Positions 1 through 13,658 of a stretch of 64,000 nt of DNA are shown in pieces. Positions within the stretch are counted from its first letter, which is position 1, and each line of letters opens with the position of its first letter. Position numbers and translations under genes: made by a program. The stretch spans positions 538,324-602,323 of the forward strand of contig JNVV01000010.1 of the NCBI GenBank assembly GCA_000733355.1. Direction: 5' to 3'. The notes under the pieces were generated by a model. The model saw only the letters and a program-made list of their open reading frames with translations, was not told the DNA's origin and did no database searches. This stretch comes from Falciphora oryzae. Its lineage: Eukaryota > Ascomycota > Sordariomycetes > Magnaporthales > Magnaporthaceae.

Positions 1-1210
<1,210 letters not shown>

Positions 1211-3037
1211 GGTCAGGGGTGACTGGCCAGGCAAATACTCAATCACCAGCTGCCGGAGGAGGACCGCGATCGTTGTTCCTCAGGGGCCACAACGGCGTGC
1301 CGTGCGGACAACGAGGCACAGGCCCACGGACTACCTGGGTCCCACCAAGTGAAGACAGCACCAGATTTTTGATCAATGATAAGATAGGGAAAGATACCCA
1401 TGATAATACGCTGCATTTATGACAGCAAGCCATCCGTTGCTTGCTTATGTCGGATGATCCGTCTTGTCACCTCTCCCTGCCGGTTGAAATGCCAGTTGGC
1501 TTTTGCGTCCGCATGACGTTACCGGTCTCGGAGTTGGAGGAATTTGATTCTCTACATTGGCCCGGTCGGGGCCGCGAGTTTCCCCGTGCGATGCATCGCG
1601 AAGACATTGCGAAGAGAGAAAAGTGCCAGGTGCGGGGCAGCACCACACCAATGATCAAACATGGAATTTGGTTGGCCAGCGCAGTTTTGATGGTGTGCAT
1701 TGCATGCGCGATCACGAATACGAATTCGACAAAAGAAACAGTGTGATTGGCCAATGGAACGCAAAGTGGCGATGAGTTGCGAGAGAGAGATGAACCCATG
1801 TTGGAGTGCTTTGTAAGGTCAATGGCCGCCTTCAGAGCCCAGGTAAACTGACCAAGACTGACAAAGCCATTGGACCAGAACGGAACGGAACGCTCGGCAA
1901 CAAAGCCTAGCGTCGCCTAGAACTGAGTCTTGTGTCCTATCAATGGGAGGCATCATTTAAAAACTCGTGCAGAATGGAGCACAAAATTGGCAGAAATGGG
2001 GAAGCTCACAATGTTTACTGAGGACAGCAATTTTTTTTTTTATTGCTCGCTCACCGCCCACTAGACTAGACCTGCACGTCCAGCTTGCCACGCTCCCCAA
2101 CAGAAACGATCCAATCCCTTCTGGGCTGCTTGGACCCTGCGTGGCCCACATCATGGTGCCTTTGGATTAGGAAGGTCCGACCAAGGGCGCATTTTAGTGC
2201 GCTGGAAGGGAAAAAGGGGTGTGAGAATGTGCGACATGCGTCACATCGCTGCCGGCGGCGACACGCCGGATGGAGCCTTCTCATCTCCAAGGGAATGCTG
2301 ATCGTCCTACAAGCCGAAGGTGGTCGCGATGCGCATCGCGCCGAGTTTGACCACCACCGGCTTCTTCGGCCTACGTCTTGCGCGCCGGTTTCCCAACAGA
2401 GCTACAATAGGAAAGCTACTCGGTGAGATGCGTCATTCTGAAGTCCGGGTTTTTGCGGCCCGTCTCTGAAAATACTCGAAGGGAATGCGGACAACAGCTC
2501 GCCGCGGAATGCAGGACCCTCGGCGGGGAGGAACAACAACAGCCGACGCGTGGGAGACAGAAGCAGTGGGGGATGGGTGGTGTTCGAAACCCACTTCCCG
2601 GCAGCGTGGTATGGGAGCTCCTGTCGGGAGGGGAGAAACAGAACAGGAAGAAAAAGAAAAAAAAATATCGGTGTCCAGGCGGGCACTGGGATCCATGGCA
2701 GATGAGCGAGGAGCTAAGAAACTGGCACCCGCCGCCTGGACAAGGATAAAAGATAAAGTCACATTTCGGATGGAGTACAAACGGGCCATGCCTAATTTAA
2801 TCTGAAAGCCCAAAGCGAGGAAAGTGCCTTCCCAGGTTCTAATATCCGTGCTGCCGCGCTCTCCCTCCCTCGCTGCTGCAGCTCTGGCTTTCCTCTCCCG
2901 CTGCGAAGACGTCGCTGCGCCGCAAAAGCTCCCGGGTTGGACCTCTTTTGTTTCTCTTCTCCCTTGCGCTGCTCTTGTCGACCCCTCACACAACAGAGCG
3001 CCTCGATCGCACGCAGTGCGGGCCATCCATTGCTGCC
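1211..3037. other. Intergenic region between KRR1 and ERG5
   Basis: This is 1.8 kb without a recognisable gene. It holds the 3' end of KRR1 and the promoter of ERG5. T-rich and A-rich runs occur near 2031-2041 and 2650-2665. From about 2840 to 3000 the + strand is pyrimidine-rich (CT-rich), as is common in fungal 5' leaders. The short ORFs here lack family motifs or codon character. Confidence 0.5.
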
Positions 3038-5080
3038 ATGGCGTCGCTTGCTTTTGGCGTCAATGGCACAGCCTTTGCCTCGCCTTTGGCCAGCCTGAAG
3101 CCCGGGTCTGTAGCTCTGCCGCCGCAGCTTGAGCCTGTCCTTGAGGTCATCTCCCAGGCTAGCGTTTGGTCCATCTTGGTCACTCTCTTGCTGGTCGCTG
3201 TCGTCTACGACCAATGTATGTGTCCGCGCCCCTCCCACCACTCTCGTCGCGCCGCCTCGGCCAGTCCGGGCTCGCAATCGCGAAACAACGAGAATCTCGA
3301 GCACGATGCTGACGCGCAGGCGCGCAGGGAGCTACCAAACGAGCAAGGGCTCTATCGTCGGCCCGCGCTTCAAGGAGCCATTTATTGGCCCCTTCCTTCA
3401 ATCTGTCAACCCCAAGTTCGAGGAGTACTATGCCAAGTGGACCAGCGGTCCCCTGAGCTGCGTCTCTGTCTTCCACAAGTATGAGCGCCCTCTGCCGCCC
3501 GTCCGATGCAGCACCTAGATGTGCTATGAAGACTTGAGAAATCGNNNNNNNNNNNNNNNNNNNNNNNNNNNNNNNNNNNNNNNNNNNNNNNNTTTTTTCT
3601 TCAGTTCAACTAATATGCGCGCGTCTGCTCCTTGACCTTAGATTCGTCGTCATTGTCTCAACCCGTGACCTGGCTCGCAAGGTTTTCAACTCGCCTGGCT
3701 TCGTGAAGCCATGTGTGGTGGACGCTGCCTACAAGCTTTTGGGCTCCGACAACTGGGTTTTCCTCGACGGCAAGGCCCATGTCGACTTCCGCAAGGGCCT
3801 GAACGGCCTCTTCACCCGCAAGGCCCTCGAATGCTACCTGCCCGGCCAGGAGGAGGTGTACAACACCTACTTCAAGAAGATGGTTCAGATCACCAAGGAT
3901 GCCGGAGGCAAGCCCGTCCCGTTCATGACCGAGTTCCGCGAGATCATCACGGCCGTCTCGTGCCGCACGTTTGTCGGCCACTACCTCTCGGACGAGGCCG
4001 TCCGCAAGATCGCTGTCGACTACTTCTACATCACTGAGGCCCTAGAGCTGGTCAACTTCCCCATCATCCTCCCCTTCACCAAGACGTGGCGGGGCAAGAA
4101 GGCCGCTGAGATGGTTCTTGATGAGTTCTCCAAGTGCGCGGCCAAGAGTAAGGTGCGCATGAACGCTGGCGGAGAGATCACGTGCATCATGGATGCTTGG
4201 GTCAAGCAGATGGTTGATTCCAAGGCCTGGACCGACGCCGAGGCGGAGGGCCTGTCTACCGAGAACATGGTCAAGCCCCAGCCGCTCCTGCGCGACTTCA
4301 CCGACTACGAGATCGCCCAGACCATCTTCACTTTCCTGTTCGCTTCGCAAGACGCGACCAGCAGCGCCGCCACTTGGCTGTTCCAGATCATGGCCCAGCG
4401 CCCCGACGTCCTTGACCGTGTCCGTGAGGAGAACCTGAAGACCCGCAACGGAGACCCCAAAGCCGCTGTTTCGCTCGACCAGCTGGAGTCAATGAAGTAC
4501 ACCCGCGCCGTGGTCCGCGAGCTTCTGCGCTACCGCCCGCCCGTGCTCATGACCCCGTACAAGACCAAGAAGCCGTTCCCCATCACCGACACTTACACTG
4601 CTCCCAAAGGTAAGGCCACTAGATATAGTCCCCGGGCGCGATCGGCTGTCTGGCTCTAAAGGTGTCTAACAATTGATGTGTAGGTGCTATGGTTATCCCT
4701 ACGACCTACATGGCTCTGAGGGACCCGGATGTATACGAGAACCCTGATGTGTTTGACCCCGAGAGGTACTACACCGGCGACGCAGAGGAGAAGGGCGCCA
4801 AGAACTACCTCGTGTTCGGTGTCGGACCCCACTACTGCCTTGGCCAGCACTACGCACAGATGAACCTGTGTCTGTTCGTCGGCAAGGCGTCCCTGATGCT
4901 CGACTGGAAGCACCACGCGACGCCTATATCGGAGGAGATCCAAGTTTTCGCGACTATTTTCCCCAAGGTAAGTTGACCACGGCGAAACCAACTCATGACG
5001 GAAAACAACCCCAAGACACTAACAAAACCGCCACTTAGGACCACTGCCCCCTGACGTTCGAAGAGCGCAAATGGAACTAG
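3038..5080 (+). CDS. ERG5: Sterol C-22 desaturase, cytochrome P450 CYP61 (ERG5)
   Basis: Five exons give 540 residues: 3038-3215, 3328-3478, 3642-4609, 4684-4967 and 5039-5080. Erg5 introduces the C-22 double bond late in ergosterol synthesis at the ER membrane. The N-terminus has one hydrophobic anchor (about residues 38-57, [18 protein letters not shown]). CYP61-type blocks follow: [19 protein letters not shown], the I-helix [15 protein letters not shown], the K-helix ELLRYRPP, and the heme loop [10 protein letters not shown] with thiolate Cys484. The last exon encodes only 13 residues plus the stop. All introns are GT-AG with TAG or CAG acceptors. Intron 2 (3479-3641) contains a 48-base N gap, so its true length is unknown, but both flanking splice sites are present. 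CYP51 was considered and rejected because the N-terminal blocks match CYP61. Confidence 0.95.
3545..3592. other. Assembly gap (48 N)
   Basis: A run of 48 N lies wholly inside ERG5 intron 2. The following T-run and the CTAAT-like branch point near 3609 are intact, so the coding sequence is not affected. Confidence 0.99.
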
Positions 5081-5797
5081 AGGCCTTCACCGGCTGCTTT
5101 CAGGTCACACGACGGCGGCCGAATCATATAATGTTGGCTCACGAAGCGGCCGGCGTGGCCGCGACACCAAGCCTCGTCAGAATTGACCGAGTGTCTTGGT
5201 TTTTGATTATTGAAAGGCAAAATGTGGCACGCGATAGATCAATTACGTTCTACTTCGCTTGACTGCCCTGGATGGTGATGGGCATTTGGGCAAATAACGT
5301 AGGCCATTGGCTGGCTACCACCCAGCAATACCCTTAATACTTTGGCACCTGTATATAGCCCCCAGGCCGTCAGACAATATCGGCCTCGGACACAGTAGTA
5401 CCCTTTGATTTTCTGACGTTGAAACAAGATCATGATCCTCCCGCCGTAGCTCGGAAAGTTATGCCTCGTGCAAGTATGCCAGGGGCTCTGATTTGCCGGG
5501 GACCCTTCCGGGCGTTTTGCGGCGCTGACCACGACGGGCGGCCTCGAAGGACCCGCAGGTGGCCAGCACGGGCTAAGCTGTGACATCAGTGGGGCTAAGA
5601 ACAGCGCACTAAGCTAAGCTAGCGAGCCCGGCGCCAAACCAGCACAGGCAAAGCTCGAGTTCTCGCGCTAGCTCACACTGCCCGCTGTCGCCTCACTTGG
5701 ATGTCAGCGGTGCTACACGGACGGAGCCGGCTCGTGTCGCCCATCGTTCTTGGCTATCCGCCTGAGTCTCCATTTAGCAACAGCAAAACTCTGCACC
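5081..5797. other. Intergenic region between ERG5 and rhodanese gene
   Basis: 717 bases with no recognisable gene. It should hold the ERG5 3' UTR and the rhodanese promoter. Repeated CTAAGCTAAGCTAGC-like sequence lies around 5610-5625. No motif could be assigned a function. Confidence 0.45.
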
Positions 5798-6674
5798 ATG
5801 GCCTGCAGGCGCGAGGTCCTCTCCAGCCTGCTCCGGGCGTCGTCGAGGGCGCCGCTGAGCCGGGCCGGCGGCAGCGCTGCCGCCCGGCGCCTCCTCGAGC
5901 GCCGCCACCACCTTCCCATGGCGGCGGCGGCCTCGGAATCGTCGCGGGCATGGCCCCCGACGGCGCGGCCGCTCGTGCCACCCCGGCGGTGGTCCCACTC
6001 CCAAGTGCCGGCGCAAACCAAGATCTGGGAGTTCAAGGATGTACGTCGTCTTTCTGCCGATTGAGTTTCGTGGAGGGGCCAGGGGGGGGAGGGGACCCTC
6101 GGCTGCGATGATCTCGCTTGAGAGATAGGGGGTCTATCTTTAGCCGTACCATGTTAACCTTTTCCCTCTCTCTCTTTTTTTCATGGGCTTCTTTTCTCTT
6201 TAGGTCCAGAAACTTGTGCAAAACTCCAAGTCGGGCTCAGCACAAAACACCATCACCATCGTCGGTCCGTGAACCTCTCTCTCCGGCGCGACACGCCAAG
6301 GACGGAAGCCGAAAACATACAGAAACAGATCATACGATGGTCCCAATTTTCCCCAGCTGACCGGTTGCGCCACTACATTGATCGCAGACACACGTGAGCC
6401 GGGCGAGCTCCAGTCCACCGGCCGCATCCCCACGGCCGTCAACATACCCATCACCACACAGCCCGACAGCTTCCACATCACCGACGACGAGTTCGCCGAC
6501 AGGTTCGACTTCCCCCGCCCGGACCGCAACGCCGAGCTCGTCTTTTACTGCAAGGCCGGAGTCAGGAGCCGCGCAGCCGCACAGCTCGCCAGGGATGCAG
6601 GGTGGAAGAACGTCGGCGAGTACTCGGGTAGTTGGTTGGACTGGGACAAGAACGGCGGCGAGGTTCAACGGTGA
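5798..6674 (+). CDS. Mitochondrial single-domain rhodanese (thiosulfate sulfurtransferase-like)
   Basis: Three exons give 196 residues: 5798-6040, 6204-6264 and 6388-6674. Rhodanese domains transfer a sulfane sulfur from donors such as thiosulfate to an acceptor through a catalytic Cys persulfide. The first ~70 residues are rich in Arg, Ala and Ser with almost no acidic residues, the profile of a mitochondrial presequence. The single rhodanese domain then follows with VDTREPGE, TGRIPTAVNIPI and the active loop CKAGVRSR, which carries the catalytic Cys. It ends near the WxxW-like GSWLDWDKNGG. The intron 2 acceptor (GCAG, ending 6387) was chosen because it restores the VDTREP motif exactly. The family resembles yeast Rdl-type and human TSTD1-like proteins. 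The substrate is not predictable. Confidence 0.9.
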
Positions 6675-6984
6675 AAACTGCGACCACTGGGTTGAAACCT
6701 CATCGATAGCGATAGAATAGGGAACGAGCCATGAGGAATAGCCCCTTTGCTGTGTCTGAATTCCACGCTGTTCTGGAACTCGAATTTGCACGGCGATGTT
6801 GAAAATTGTGAAACGAAAAAACCATGATAAAGCTCGTCCTCGTCCGACAGCCAGTCCAAACATAGCAAGCACAACCCGACAGTCGAGACACTTATCGCAC
6901 ATTCTCGCCCACCCTATCGGGAGACCCTGACTATCGCATACTAGAATACACAGTGCGCTTCCAAACACGCGAGGTAGAGGTAGC
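6675..6984. other. Convergent 3' flanks
   Basis: 310 bases between the rhodanese stop and the stop of the YIP1-family gene on the opposite strand. Only 3' UTR or terminator sequence is expected. No gene was seen. Confidence 0.45.
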
Positions 6985-8019
6985 CTAGTTGGCCGGCGTC
7001 TTCGCCTCGTCCCCTGAGCCAGACCCGATGGGGCTATGGTGTGCAAAGAAGAGGAACTTGATGGTGACGGCCAGCGCGAAGTGGAGAACGACCACCACAA
7101 TGAGGAGCGCCTTGCTGGTCTGACGGTCCGTCGCGCTCAGGACCGGGTACAGGTTGCGCAGGAGGAACGCGACCGAGTAGCCGAAGCCGATGGCGACGAA
7201 TACGTAGTTGAGAATGTCGATGCGCGACCAGCTGACGATGGCCACGGGGATCCAGATGAGATTGCTGTAGCCGTAGAGCGCCCAGCACTCGAGCAGGTTG
7301 GCCGACTCGGACCCGAAGTAGCGCAGCGCGAGGAAGAGAATCACGGGAATCGCCAGTGTATAACCGTAAATAAGGCCAGCAGCGCCTAGATAGGGGGAAT
7401 CGTTAGCCCAAAATTAGCCCCGGCCAGCAAAGCGATTTCTCCGTGTTAGGACTGCGGGGAGATTTCGGGGGGCAACGCACCACTCAGCAGAGTAAAGTCG
7501 TAAGCAAACGACGATGTGCCCTTGACGGCGAGGTATTGACTTATGGTACCGCCGAGGAAGAGGATGAATACGACGGTCGTGGCGATCCAGAAGGGCCCGT
7601 ACAGGTCAGGGTTGCCCTCCAGCACGTCCAGGAAGTTGGCGCGGGGGTACAGAGCAGCCCAGCACCTGCTCAGGACGGCCGAGGTGTCGACGTCGAAGAA
7701 CTGCTGGTAGAACTGGATCGACCATAGGAACCGCTTCCCCGAGACGGCCGAGGCCGTTGCGGGCAGGGGGAGCCCCGATCCCGAGCCCCCGGCCCCGGCG
7801 TGACCGGCTTTCCTGCCGCCTGGCGCGGTTTCTTGAAAGGTAGAGTTGTGGAACTCGAGGTCGTCTTGGAGATCGGTATGGCCCAGGTCGCCCTATTATG
7901 CCAGAATGGAGCCTTTGCGTCAGAACGGTTTGATGAAGAGGGTGGCTTCTCAAAAGGGGAAAGTGCTGGCTTACCTCGTCGTCAACATCGACGACGGCAT
8001 CATAGCCGGCTCCAGACAT
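6985..8019 (-). CDS. YIP1-family Golgi membrane protein (YIPF1/YIPF2, yeast Yip5-like)
   Basis: Three exons on the minus strand give 285 residues: 8019-7975, 7892-7481 and 7385-6985. YIP1 proteins are multispanning membrane proteins of the ER-Golgi system that bind Rab GTPases. The N-terminal ~120 residues are soluble (start MSGAGYDAVVDVDDE). Next comes the conserved segment FLWSIQFYQQFFDVDT with a cysteine-rich turn, then ANFLDVLEGNPDLYGPFWIA leading into the first membrane helix. About five hydrophobic segments follow, including GLIYGYTLAIPVILFLALRYF and the C-terminal ALLIVVVVLHFALAVTIKFLFF. The first coding exon is only 45 nt. Intron 2 is in phase 1 and restores LLSGAAGLIYGY. Assignment to the YIPF1/2 subgroup rests on the GPFWIATTVVF block and is less certain than the family call. 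Confidence 0.85.
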
Positions 8020-8656
8020 GGTCAGGGTTGGGATCCGAACACTGGTTTGTGGTGGAGAGGTGCACGGCGGGGCGCTTTCGCTTGTTCCAAAGGTGGCGCG
8101 CAGCCGTAAGGCGTTGATCTGGTGTGTATCGGACACAAGCGTGTGATAATCGTTCGAGGGGTTGTCGCTGTCGTCGTCGGTTGTCGTGTTGGAAGCAACC
8201 AAAGCTTGTGGCAGGACCAATCTGCACACGTAACTGAGCTCCAGCGCAGGTGGACGGCAGATACAGTACGCAATGCAAGTAATTGCGCAAATTAGCACGG
8301 AGTAGATGTGGAGCATGCGACACCAACGCCACGTCTGATAATCTCGGGCCTCTCCCTCAGAATGCGATAGCCCATGGTAAAATATTTTGCATGCTTCAAA
8401 GATGTGAAGCATATTCGACCGGCATAAACTCGAGTAAAAAAAAAAAGGATCTTCATTGCTGGGCATGGCTAAGAGAGGTGGCAGTTTGACTGCGAGCGTC
8501 ATAATCGTCCAATGTGGCGACGAGTCGTTTTTACAAGCCAGGTCCGGTTCCCAATCCTCTTCCGAATTCCAAATTCCCCAGCATTTGCTCTCCTTTTGAT
8601 GAATGCCAACAAAAATCCGAGACGCCAGAGACCATGAAAGTGAGGGTTTGCACCGT
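8020..8656. other. Intergenic region between YIP1-family gene and ubiquitin-eL40
   Basis: 637 bases holding the YIP1-family promoter and the ubiquitin-eL40 3' UTR. An A-run is present near 8437-8448. The single open frame across it on the minus strand has no family similarity that I recognise. Confidence 0.45.
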
Positions 8657-9447
<791 letters not shown>

Positions 9448-9865
9448 CTTGGCGGCTCTCTGCGAAGGGCGATTTGGTTGTTAACGTCAATGAAGAGGCA
9501 GAGAGAAAGCAGCCCACCTTGAAATTCTGTGGGTTAAGCAAATTCATGTGTGCCGGACCCATTTGTCATGCAATGGCCGCGCCCCACTCCCAACCAACCC
9601 TCTGGTCACGTGGACCCCTGATCTCGACCATGCCAGGGGGGATCTCCTTAAGTGCATGCGCTACTTGCCAGTTCTCCTGTGTCTCAATTGGCCAAGCTGA
9701 CAAGAATTGGTCTGGGGTTCGACAAGGCAAATAACCGCACCTGAGGTGTGCTCCATCCCTTGTATTCACCTGTATTGAGGTGACGGTTTCGGCTCAGATG
9801 ACGCTACGCTAGACCTTTGCTTATCCCTCTGCCCATGAATTGCCAGGAAATGTGGTAGACGCCAG
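9448..9865. other. Promoter and leader of ubiquitin-eL40; 3' flank of RRN7
   Basis: About 420 bases. On the minus strand, the sequence just upstream of 9447 is the 5' leader of ubiquitin-eL40 and ends in CGCCAAGA before the split-ATG intron. No further gene was seen. Confidence 0.5.
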
Positions 9866-11889
9866 CTAGGCATCTGAATCCTCCCGCTGTGCCTTGTCCG
9901 CCTGCCTTTTCGTCGCAATCCATGCGTCAAGCCTTCGCTCAAGGAGGAAAACGGCTTTGACTAGCTTGGCGGTTGACATCCCTGAGAGCTCGGCTGCGGA
10001 TGGCGGATTTATTAGCTCACAATTCCACTCACACCACTCTACATTGAGTAGCAACACACATCGTATACATACCTGATTTGGTGTAAAACGGTCTGGAGTT
10101 TTCCGTGAGGTCCTCGACGGTCCGGCACGCGTGATGCGCCTCGCCAGGTCTCCTGGTAGCAGTCTCTCCCGTCGACAGATTCTTCAGACTACTCTGGAGG
10201 CGAGCAAGTCTTTCATCTATCACCGATTCGCTAAGCTCCATGGCGGGGTTCTTCCTATCCCTCTCGTCCAAGGGAAACAACACGGCGAAACGAGCCAGTG
10301 CTTTGATCGATGAGACACCAGTCAGTTTTGAACATAAGAGCAGAATGTTATCAAATAAAGGAAGAAGAGAGAGTGGGAATGTCGGTGACGTGGACTCCCG
10401 TCGAGGCAAAATACACACCGTTAGGACGCTGTTCATCGATTTTGGCTTGCTGGTACCAGTCCAAGTAGTCATCTGTCTTGGTACTGTTTAGGGTCCACGC
10501 CTCCTCGGAGCCCAGCTTCTCGAGGTCGCGCCGAGAGAGTGTTTTCGCCTCTGGCTCGCCGAAGCTCTGCTTCCAGGCACGCCAATCCATCCCGGTAAGT
10601 GGAGGAGCGGCGCCCTCTGCAAATCTCTCGCCGCCGTCGAATGGGCAAAGCAATTTTGTAGCGAGGACCGTGCAGGCCACGAGGAAAACGTCGGGGTGAT
10701 CTAGCAGCTTGATCCTTCGCTGCTCCAGAGGAAACGTAAAGTCGACGTTAAGAAACTCTACCATCCCCTGGACGAAGGCGTAGACCTCGATCGGGAGTGC
10801 AAGCTCTCTTGTGTACCTCAAAAGCAGCAGCGGCTCGTTTAGGGGCGGGAACTTGAGCTTGTAGTTCGCATTGAACGACCCTGCCAGCCATAGCACTGCC
10901 TCATGCAGTTCGCCACCTGAGAACGGAGATACGCGCGCGGACAGGATCCGTTTATACCGACTGGGCAGACGGGTGCGCATCTCCTTGGGCAGCTCCTGGA
11001 TCTAGTCCCTAGTGTCAGCAAAGCTTGCTCTCACGGGCTAGACAATGCTATCTTGGTCAGAGAGCAGGTACTCACAGCATCGAGGTATGTTATTTGGTTG
11101 TTCCTGCCCCAACAAAACAGGTCTCCAACCCTGATGGGCAGGCGCATCAAGAGAGTGCCGAGATAGCATAGGGCTAGTGTGTCAATGAGCGTCGGGAGCG
11201 ATCGCTTGGAGCCGATATCTGTACTCCAGCTGCGGGCTCTAGTGCTCATGGTGGTGACGCTCGTGGCATCCGACAAGCCGCCGTCGGTCTCGGCGCCGCT
11301 CCCCTCGGAGCTGTACATCTTCAACTCGGGCGCGTCGGTCTCGGCGCCCGAGCCAAGCCCGGAGCCGCCGCCCTCCTCATTGTCGCCCTCGTCCTCCTCT
11401 CTCCTCGCGTCCGCCACGGTCTTTAGCCCCGCGATGTTGCGCGTGCGCAGCACCCAGAGGTCGCGCACAACGGTCTCGAGCTCGGGCGGCAGGCCGCGGT
11501 CGCGCACGAGCCAGAAGAGCTGCTTGCGCAGGACCAGCTGCAGGCAGTGGAGGTACAGCTCACGCGACGCGTTGCCCGACAGCGTCCGAGGCACCCTCTC
11601 GCGCGCCTCCTTCTCCTTACGGGCGATGTGGCCCGTCTGCCCAAACGCATCCTCGTCCTCGAATCCACGTTCCACGAATCCCTGTGACGGGCGGCAAAAG
11701 GCACGTGTCAGGGGGACGAGATGGCAGATATCGGCATGCGCCCAGGCTCAAGGGAAGGAAAAGACGCACCTCTATCTCATGGCCCCGGTCGCAGTACCGA
11801 CGGCCGTCCTCCGAGTACCACCGTTTGGACGGGCATTGCTCGCACGTTTGGCCCTTGGGGAACCTGCGATAGTTTCGCCGCTCAGACAT
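9866..11889 (-). CDS. RRN7: RNA polymerase I-specific initiation factor RRN7 (TAF1B-like)
   Basis: Five exons on the minus strand give 569 residues: 11889-11770, 11681-11076, 11001-10419, 10300-10073 and 10038-9866. Rrn7 is the TFIIB-like subunit of the Pol I core factor that recruits Pol I to the rDNA promoter. The first exon encodes an N-terminal zinc ribbon with C16, C19, C33 and H37 (QTCEQC ... YCDRGHE), the Rrn7-type ligand set. An acidic, low-complexity insertion follows (about residues 115-160). The cyclin-fold region then has LYLHCLQLVLRKQLFWLV, LCYLGTLLMRLPIRVGDL and FLVACTVLATKLLCPFDG. Intron 3 uses an AAG acceptor. The C-terminus is divergent: the junction of exons 4 and 5 follows the only frame-compatible splice and is the least certain part. 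Confidence 0.88.
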
Positions 11890-12674
11890 CGCGTTTTTTT
11901 CATCGATGCCCCGACCGCATCACGAGGGTTTTTGGCCTGCAGTCTCGTTTGATTTCATTGGAGATGCGGTTGATGCCATGCAGGGATGCAGAATTCTTTC
12001 CGCGCTGCAGAATGCACACCACACCGAAGCAAAACGCAAAACGAACGAAGATTACTGGCGGGCCCCCGAAAACTGACGACTGCTACTGATATCAAATCGG
12101 CGTCCTCAACTGCATCAGTTCTAGGAGCACATAGTTGGTTCAGGAATCTCATCCATTTCCAAACAGCTACGTGTTTTTTTTTTCTTAATTTTTATTTTAT
12201 TTTTGCTTTTTCCAACGTCCTTGTCCTGTTCTTCCTTGCATGAGTCCCAGTTGCATCATCACCGCATGTGAAACGAGGAGCCAGGTTGTCTTGGGACGCT
12301 TGAGGATTCTCTTGAGAATCTATAGCCTTGAGCATCGTGTGAGCGGCTCGGCCAGGGTGGCTTCCCTGTGTCTTTTTCCCCCGCGGGTGATATGAGGAAA
12401 ACAACGTATCGAGAGCTTTTAAGCAGCGAGTTCTGTCTGACCGAAATATTCCTATACCGCCGCTCCGTTAAAAGGATAAGAAAAAAGCGCCCAGTTGAAA
12501 ATCCCCCTCGTAAGTGTGTGTGTATGCGCAGCCACTGCGCCCCTGAGAACGAACAACCATGTGAGATAGCTGGCTGGCGAGGAAACCGTCAAAGAATTTT
12601 GTAGCCGCAAGACCCCCGGTTTCTGCGGACCTGGGAGTCGCCGACTACCGCGACCCATGGTGGTACGAAGCCAC
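11890..12674. other. Intergenic region between RRN7 and eIF5A
   Basis: 785 bases. It contains the RRN7 promoter side and the eIF5A 3' UTR. A strongly T-rich stretch lies at 12173-12215. No gene or RNA was recognised. Confidence 0.45.
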
Positions 12675-13658
12675 TTAAGACGAGCCGGAGGAAGGCTTGA
12701 CCTGGGTGGGAACCTCCTCACCCATGGCCTTGGTAACAACAATGACTGTAGCGGAACGCCGTTAGCGGTGTCACCAGTCAAATATCGATGTGCCAGATAC
12801 CACGGGTAAACTTACAGATCTCACGGTCGTCATCCATCTTCAGGTCGTGGAGACGTTGGATCTCCTTGGCAACCTCGTCCGCCTTCTCACTGCCACCGGG
12901 CAGCTTGATATCCTCACGTTGGTTGCCGTTAGAGTCCATGAGCTGGAGGAAACCGTCGTCGTTCAGGTAGATCTACGTGGGTAACGAAAGGATCGTGTCA
13001 GTCTCCCGTAGGCCAAACGTCCCGATATGGCCGCAGCCGTGTCAACTCCATCCCCTTCCAGCTTGTGGGTCGGATGCTTACAAGCTCATAGGTGTCGTTG
13101 GTCACATTGGGGACGTCCATGTTGTGGGTCGAGGGGCAGAGATCCTCGAGTTTCTTGTTGGTGAAAATGTCGATGGCGACAAGGTGGACCTTGGCGTGAC
13201 CGTGCTTGCCGGTCTTGGAGGTCGACATGTCGACGATCTTGCAAGGACGGCCCTTGATAACGACGTGGCCACCCTTCCTCAGGGCCGAGCACTGCATCGG
13301 GTAGGTCGCCGACGCGCCGGCATCGGCCGACTCGAAGGTGTGCTCATGCTGCTAAAGACCGAGATGGATGCGTCAGTATCGGTGACCCGGGGGGATTTTG
13401 CGGCGTGCGACGAGACGACGAGGTAATCCAACTGGCGCAGAGAATATGCAGGCCAGGTCTTCGTTCCCCTGTTGTCTCTTGATGTCCCTGGTGTCTCCCC
13501 CTGTCACGGCGCATAGCGGGGTTCTCGTGCGCGAGCGAGGCCATGCGACGGCGGGGGTTTGTTTTTTTCCCACGGTTTTTTTCCCCCCAGAAGGAGCCGG
13601 CAGTGAGACACACCACACACATAACCACTCATGACAGTCTGCTTACCTCGTCCGACAT
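12675..13658 (-). CDS. HYP2: Translation factor eIF5A (hypusine-containing)
   Basis: Four exons on the minus strand give 169 residues: 13658-13647, 13351-13082, 12972-12816 and 12745-12675. eIF5A helps ribosomes through stalling motifs and in termination. It needs hypusine formed on one lysine. The hypusine loop [17 protein letters not shown] is intact, with the modified residue at Lys53 by alignment to yeast Lys51. The conserved start MSDE...[17 protein letters not shown] and the C-terminal OB domain ([20 protein letters not shown]) are also present. The first coding exon encodes only MSDE (12 nt), with an intron of almost 300 nt behind it. An alternative acceptor three bases downstream would drop one Gln. 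The C-terminus ([12 protein letters not shown]) is longer than in yeast. Confidence 0.96.

Noticed and set aside
2570..2610. tRNA-like T-loop GTTCGAAAC
   Set aside because: No matching T-stem of five pairs and no A-box at the right distance.
3038..5080. CYP51 (lanosterol 14-alpha-demethylase) as identity of the P450
   Set aside because: The N-terminal blocks ([16 protein letters not shown]) and I-helix [12 protein letters not shown] are those of CYP61/ERG5.
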